From: Chloroflexi bacterium UBA2235
GTDB lineage: Bacteria > Chloroflexota > UBA11872 > UBA12225
DNA: 7,390 bases
Direction: 5' to 3'
Assembly (NCBI GenBank): GCA_002347925.1
Contig: DDYL01000199.1
Coordinates: 1-7,390, forward strand
Notes under the pieces: generated by a model
Databases searched by the model: none
What the model was told of the DNA's origin: nothing
What the model saw: the letters and a program-made list of their open reading frames with translations, nothing else
Shown: positions 5,542 to 7,390 of the stretch, piece after piece
Position numbering within the stretch: position 1 is the stretch's first letter
How the letters are laid out: each line of letters begins with the position of its first letter
Made by a program: the position numbers and the translations under genes

Positions 5542-6579
5542 GTGACCTCGCGAATTCGTGTCGGCATAACCGGCGTTAGTGGCTACGGCGGCCGTGAACT
5601 CTTGCGTCTTTGCGTCGGTCACCCAACGTTCGAGGTCACATACGTCGGGGGCGAATCCACCGCAGGTCAACGCGTGGACGGTCTTGATCCCGCCTTACTA
5701 GGAAGGAAAGAAGGCGCCCTGATAGTTCAGGCGTTTGACCCCGGCCAACTTGGAGACATTGATCTCCTCTTCGCCTCGCTTCCGACTGGAGGTTCCCGAG
5801 AGCCCCTTGCAAGGGTGGCCTCACACATTCGGATCGTTGACGTAGGGGGCGACCACAGGTTTGTCGACGGTTGGGACTACGGCTTGACTGAGCTTCCCGG
5901 GGCTCGGGCGGCAATCGTTGGCTCAAGCCGCGTTGCAAACCCGGGATGCTACCCGGCAGCGTCACTCCTAGCGCTAGCGCCATTGGTCGCATCCGGCCTC
6001 ATTGAACCGACGGGAATTGTGGTTGACGCCAAGAGTGGGGTGAGCGGTGCAGGACGCGGTGGCCGGAGCGAGTTTGGCTTTGCGGAAACGAATGAGGACG
6101 TGATGCCGTATGGCCTTGAGAAGCACGTCCATGTGCCAGAAATGTGCGAGGCACTTACCCGGGTCCAGAGTGGGCCGGTAACCGTGCCATCCCAGTCGAC
6201 CGCCGCGCGCGTGACCATCGCGTTCACTCCCCACCTCATTCCGATGACACGTGGAATTGTGTCCACAACGTATGGTCGGCCAGTCGGAACCCCGTCAATT
6301 GACGCGATTTTCTCCGCCGCCGACGCGATGTACGCGAACGAACCCTTCGTCAAGGTCGTTCGCCCCATGAACGGTCGTGGCCCGCATAGCACGTGGACGA
6401 CGGGATCAAACCTCTGTTTTGTGACCTATTCCGTCAACCAGGTGACCGGGCATATCGTGGCAATCGGCGTCATCGACAATCTCGGCAAGGGTGCGGCCGG
6501 TCAAGCCATCCAGAACGCAAATCTGATGACTGGACAGGCCGAGACGGCCGGGCTCATGGGATTGCCCCTGTCGCCGTAA
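5542..6579 (+). CDS. argC: N-acetyl-gamma-glutamyl-phosphate reductase
   Basis: This enzyme catalyses the third step of arginine biosynthesis, the NADPH-dependent reduction of N-acetylglutamyl phosphate to the semialdehyde. With the GTG start at 5542 it is 345 residues, the usual ArgC length. The N-terminal Rossmann loop is GVSGYGGRELLRL at 11-23. LFASLPTGGS (76-85) replaces the common FLALPHG. VDVGGDHRF (99-107) corresponds to the family DLSADFR segment, and YGLTEL follows at 113-118. The catalytic cysteine is C136 in ANPGCYPAA. SGVSGAGR (165-172) and EKHVHVPEM (193-201), with the probable acid/base histidine, follow. FTPHLIPMTRGI and the C-terminal KGAAGQAIQN complete the signature. Several motif positions differ from common ArgC, and no argJ, argB or argD adjoins it. 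The LysW-linked homologue LysY is therefore a minor alternative, although no lysW-type gene is seen. The gene converges on the ABC permease. Confidence 0.92.
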   Translation: MTSRIRVGITGVSGYGGRELLRLCVGHPTFEVTYVGGESTAGQRVDGLDPALLGRKEGALIVQAFDPGQLGDIDLLFASLPTGGSREPLARVASHIRIVDVGGDHRFVDGWDYGLTELPGARAAIVGSSRVANPGCYPAASLLALAPLVASGLIEPTGIVVDAKSGVSGAGRGGRSEFGFAETNEDVMPYGLEKHVHVPEMCEALTRVQSGPVTVPSQSTAARVTIAFTPHLIPMTRGIVSTTYGRPVGTPSIDAIFSAADAMYANEPFVKVVRPMNGRGPHSTWTTGSNLCFVTYSVNQVTGHIVAIGVIDNLGKGAAGQAIQNANLMTGQAETAGLMGLPLSP

Positions 6580-6595
6580 CTGCGGGGCGGTTGGG

Positions 6596-6627
6596 TGCAC
6601 GCCTGCTACCGGCCACATCGTGCAGGC
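6596..6627. terminator. Overlapping inverted repeats in argC / ABC permease convergent gap, possible terminator
   Basis: The 58-bp gap between the two stops holds two overlapping perfect 6-bp repeats. TGCACG (6596-6601) pairs with CGTGCA (6619-6624), and GCCTGC (6601-6606) pairs with GCAGGC (6622-6627). They use the same bases and so are alternative hairpins. A further short stem with one G-U pair, AACTGC-GGG-GCGGTT, spans the argC stop at 6578-6592. None is followed by a T-run. Position between convergent genes is the main argument for termination. Confidence 0.35.
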
Positions 6628-6637
6628 ATTGTGACCG

Positions 6638-7390
6638 CTACAGGTCCTTCTGATTGACCCGCCAGATTGCAAAGCCGAGGCAGGCGAGCGCGTACACAAG
6701 TGCGTACGCTGCTATCCACGGACTGGGAGCACTGATCACGTCGAACGGTCCCATCGGGGCGTTGAACCCGAGTGCCGGAAGTGGGTTCGGAGGCTGCGCT
6801 TGACTTGCCGCAAGTTGCCATGCAACGTCACTCGGCAAGATCAGGCTGGCGGCGATCCCAGTCGTCTTCAATATTTCACTATCCAGAAGCGTGCCGATCC
6901 GTTCCCCAAACCCGGCGACCCCTGCGATACCATGCAGGATCACCGGCACAATCCCGGCAGTTATCGTCGGAAGAACACTGCTTGTGGCAATCGTGAGGGA
7001 GTGAAGGACAACAACCTGAATTGACAGCGCCCCAACTACCAAGATGGGGTTCCCAGGCGCATACCCAGTCAGGTACCAGACCGAGGCACACGCGAGGGTC
7101 CCTGATCCTCCGACGTAAGCGACCAGAAGCGCGCAACCTCCAAGCCACTTGCCAGTCACGATTTCCCAGCGGCCTATTGGGCGCGATGCGAGCAATTGCA
7201 GGGTCCCCGTCTCAACTTCCCGTGCGATAGACGGTGCTCCGAGGAAGATTGCGAGTAGCGCACCGATCCCGGCGACCCCGTAAAGCCCGGCACTCAATAC
7301 TTGTCCCCAGATAATCGACGCAAAGTCAATGTTCGATTGACTGGCAAGTGCCATGAGCGGCGATGGGCGGGCCCGGCCGAACTGGCTCGC
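6638..7390 (-). CDS. ABC-2 type transporter permease, N-terminus beyond window edge
   Basis: This is the membrane subunit of an ABC exporter, possibly for a drug, lipid, polysaccharide or peptide. The frame is open through the right edge, so the 250 residues seen are the C-terminal part; an ATG at 7354 is internal and not the start. The cytoplasmic coupling segment REVETGTLQLLASRPIGRWE at 57-76 of the visible part, followed by TGKWLGG, is typical of ABC-2 permeases of the NosY/YhaP type. Hydrophobic segments lie near 31-52, 84-105, 115-140, 142-160 and 224-243, that is five or so helices. The first family helix would lie just outside the window. The protein ends WRVNQKDL, a charged tail usual for the cytoplasmic C-terminus. 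The ATPase partner is not in the window and is probably upstream, to the right. The substrate is unknown. The gene is convergent with argC. Confidence 0.85.
   Translation of the reverse strand, partial: ASQFGRARPSPLMALASQSNIDFASIIWGQVLSAGLYGVAGIGALLAIFLGAPSIAREVETGTLQLLASRPIGRWEIVTGKWLGGCALLVAYVGGSGTLACASVWYLTGYAPGNPILVVGALSIQVVVLHSLTIATSSVLPTITAGIVPVILHGIAGVAGFGERIGTLLDSEILKTTGIAASLILPSDVAWQLAASQAQPPNPLPALGFNAPMGPFDVISAPSPWIAAYALVYALACLGFAIWRVNQKDL

Noticed and set aside
5485..5670. 62-residue N-terminal extension of the Dabb protein
   Set aside because: It would run through the palindrome and into argC coding sequence, and it resembles no known domain. The ATG at 5484 gives the standard Dabb length.
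1..7390. A novel defence, mobile or biosynthetic system
   Set aside because: Every substantial frame is explained by a common housekeeping, metabolic or transport family, and no repeats, nuclease/toxin pairs or mobility genes are present.

Overview
This 7.4 kb window is G+C-rich, roughly 60 % by eye, and densely coded on both strands. It holds seven to eight ordinary chromosomal genes. No transposase, integrase, CRISPR array, tRNA, rRNA or phage gene is visible. The gene mix, the divergent Fpg subtype and TANNNT-type -10 boxes lying directly in front of start codons suggest a free-living bacterium of the Chloroflexota or another Terrabacteria lineage. That assignment is an inference of low confidence; nothing in the window identifies a genus.

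Layout from left to right. Positions 1-951 (-) hold an ornithine cyclodeaminase/mu-crystallin family dehydrogenase that runs off the left edge at its C-terminus. Upstream of it on the same strand is mutM/fpg, 1039-1959 (-), a formamidopyrimidine-DNA glycosylase with an enlarged zinc-finger hairpin. A 201-bp divergent spacer separates mutM from ugd (UDP-glucose 6-dehydrogenase, 2161-3483, +). ugd converges on a zinc-dependent medium-chain dehydrogenase (3506-4552, -), and a 9-bp perfect inverted repeat sits at the junction. Further right on the minus strand are a stand-alone CheY-like receiver protein (4627-4992) and a small Dabb-domain protein (5176-5484). The Dabb gene diverges from argC (5542-6579, +); a 16-bp perfect palindrome between them carries a TATACT box readable in both directions. 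argC converges on the C-terminal 250 residues of an ABC-2 type permease (6638-7390, -), which runs off the right edge.

The genes do not form one pathway. They cover DNA repair (mutM), sugar-nucleotide supply for polysaccharides (ugd), arginine biosynthesis (argC, alone without other arg genes), NAD(P)-linked redox enzymes (cyclodeaminase family and alcohol/polyol dehydrogenase), signalling (orphan receiver) and export (ABC-2 permease). The minus-strand run Dabb, receiver, dehydrogenase could be partly co-transcribed, but gaps of 183 and about 74 bp make this uncertain.

I found no convincing new multi-gene system. The items most worth a second look are regulatory: the symmetrical promoter/operator between the Dabb gene and argC, and evidence that mutM and the Dabb gene are transcribed as leaderless mRNAs.
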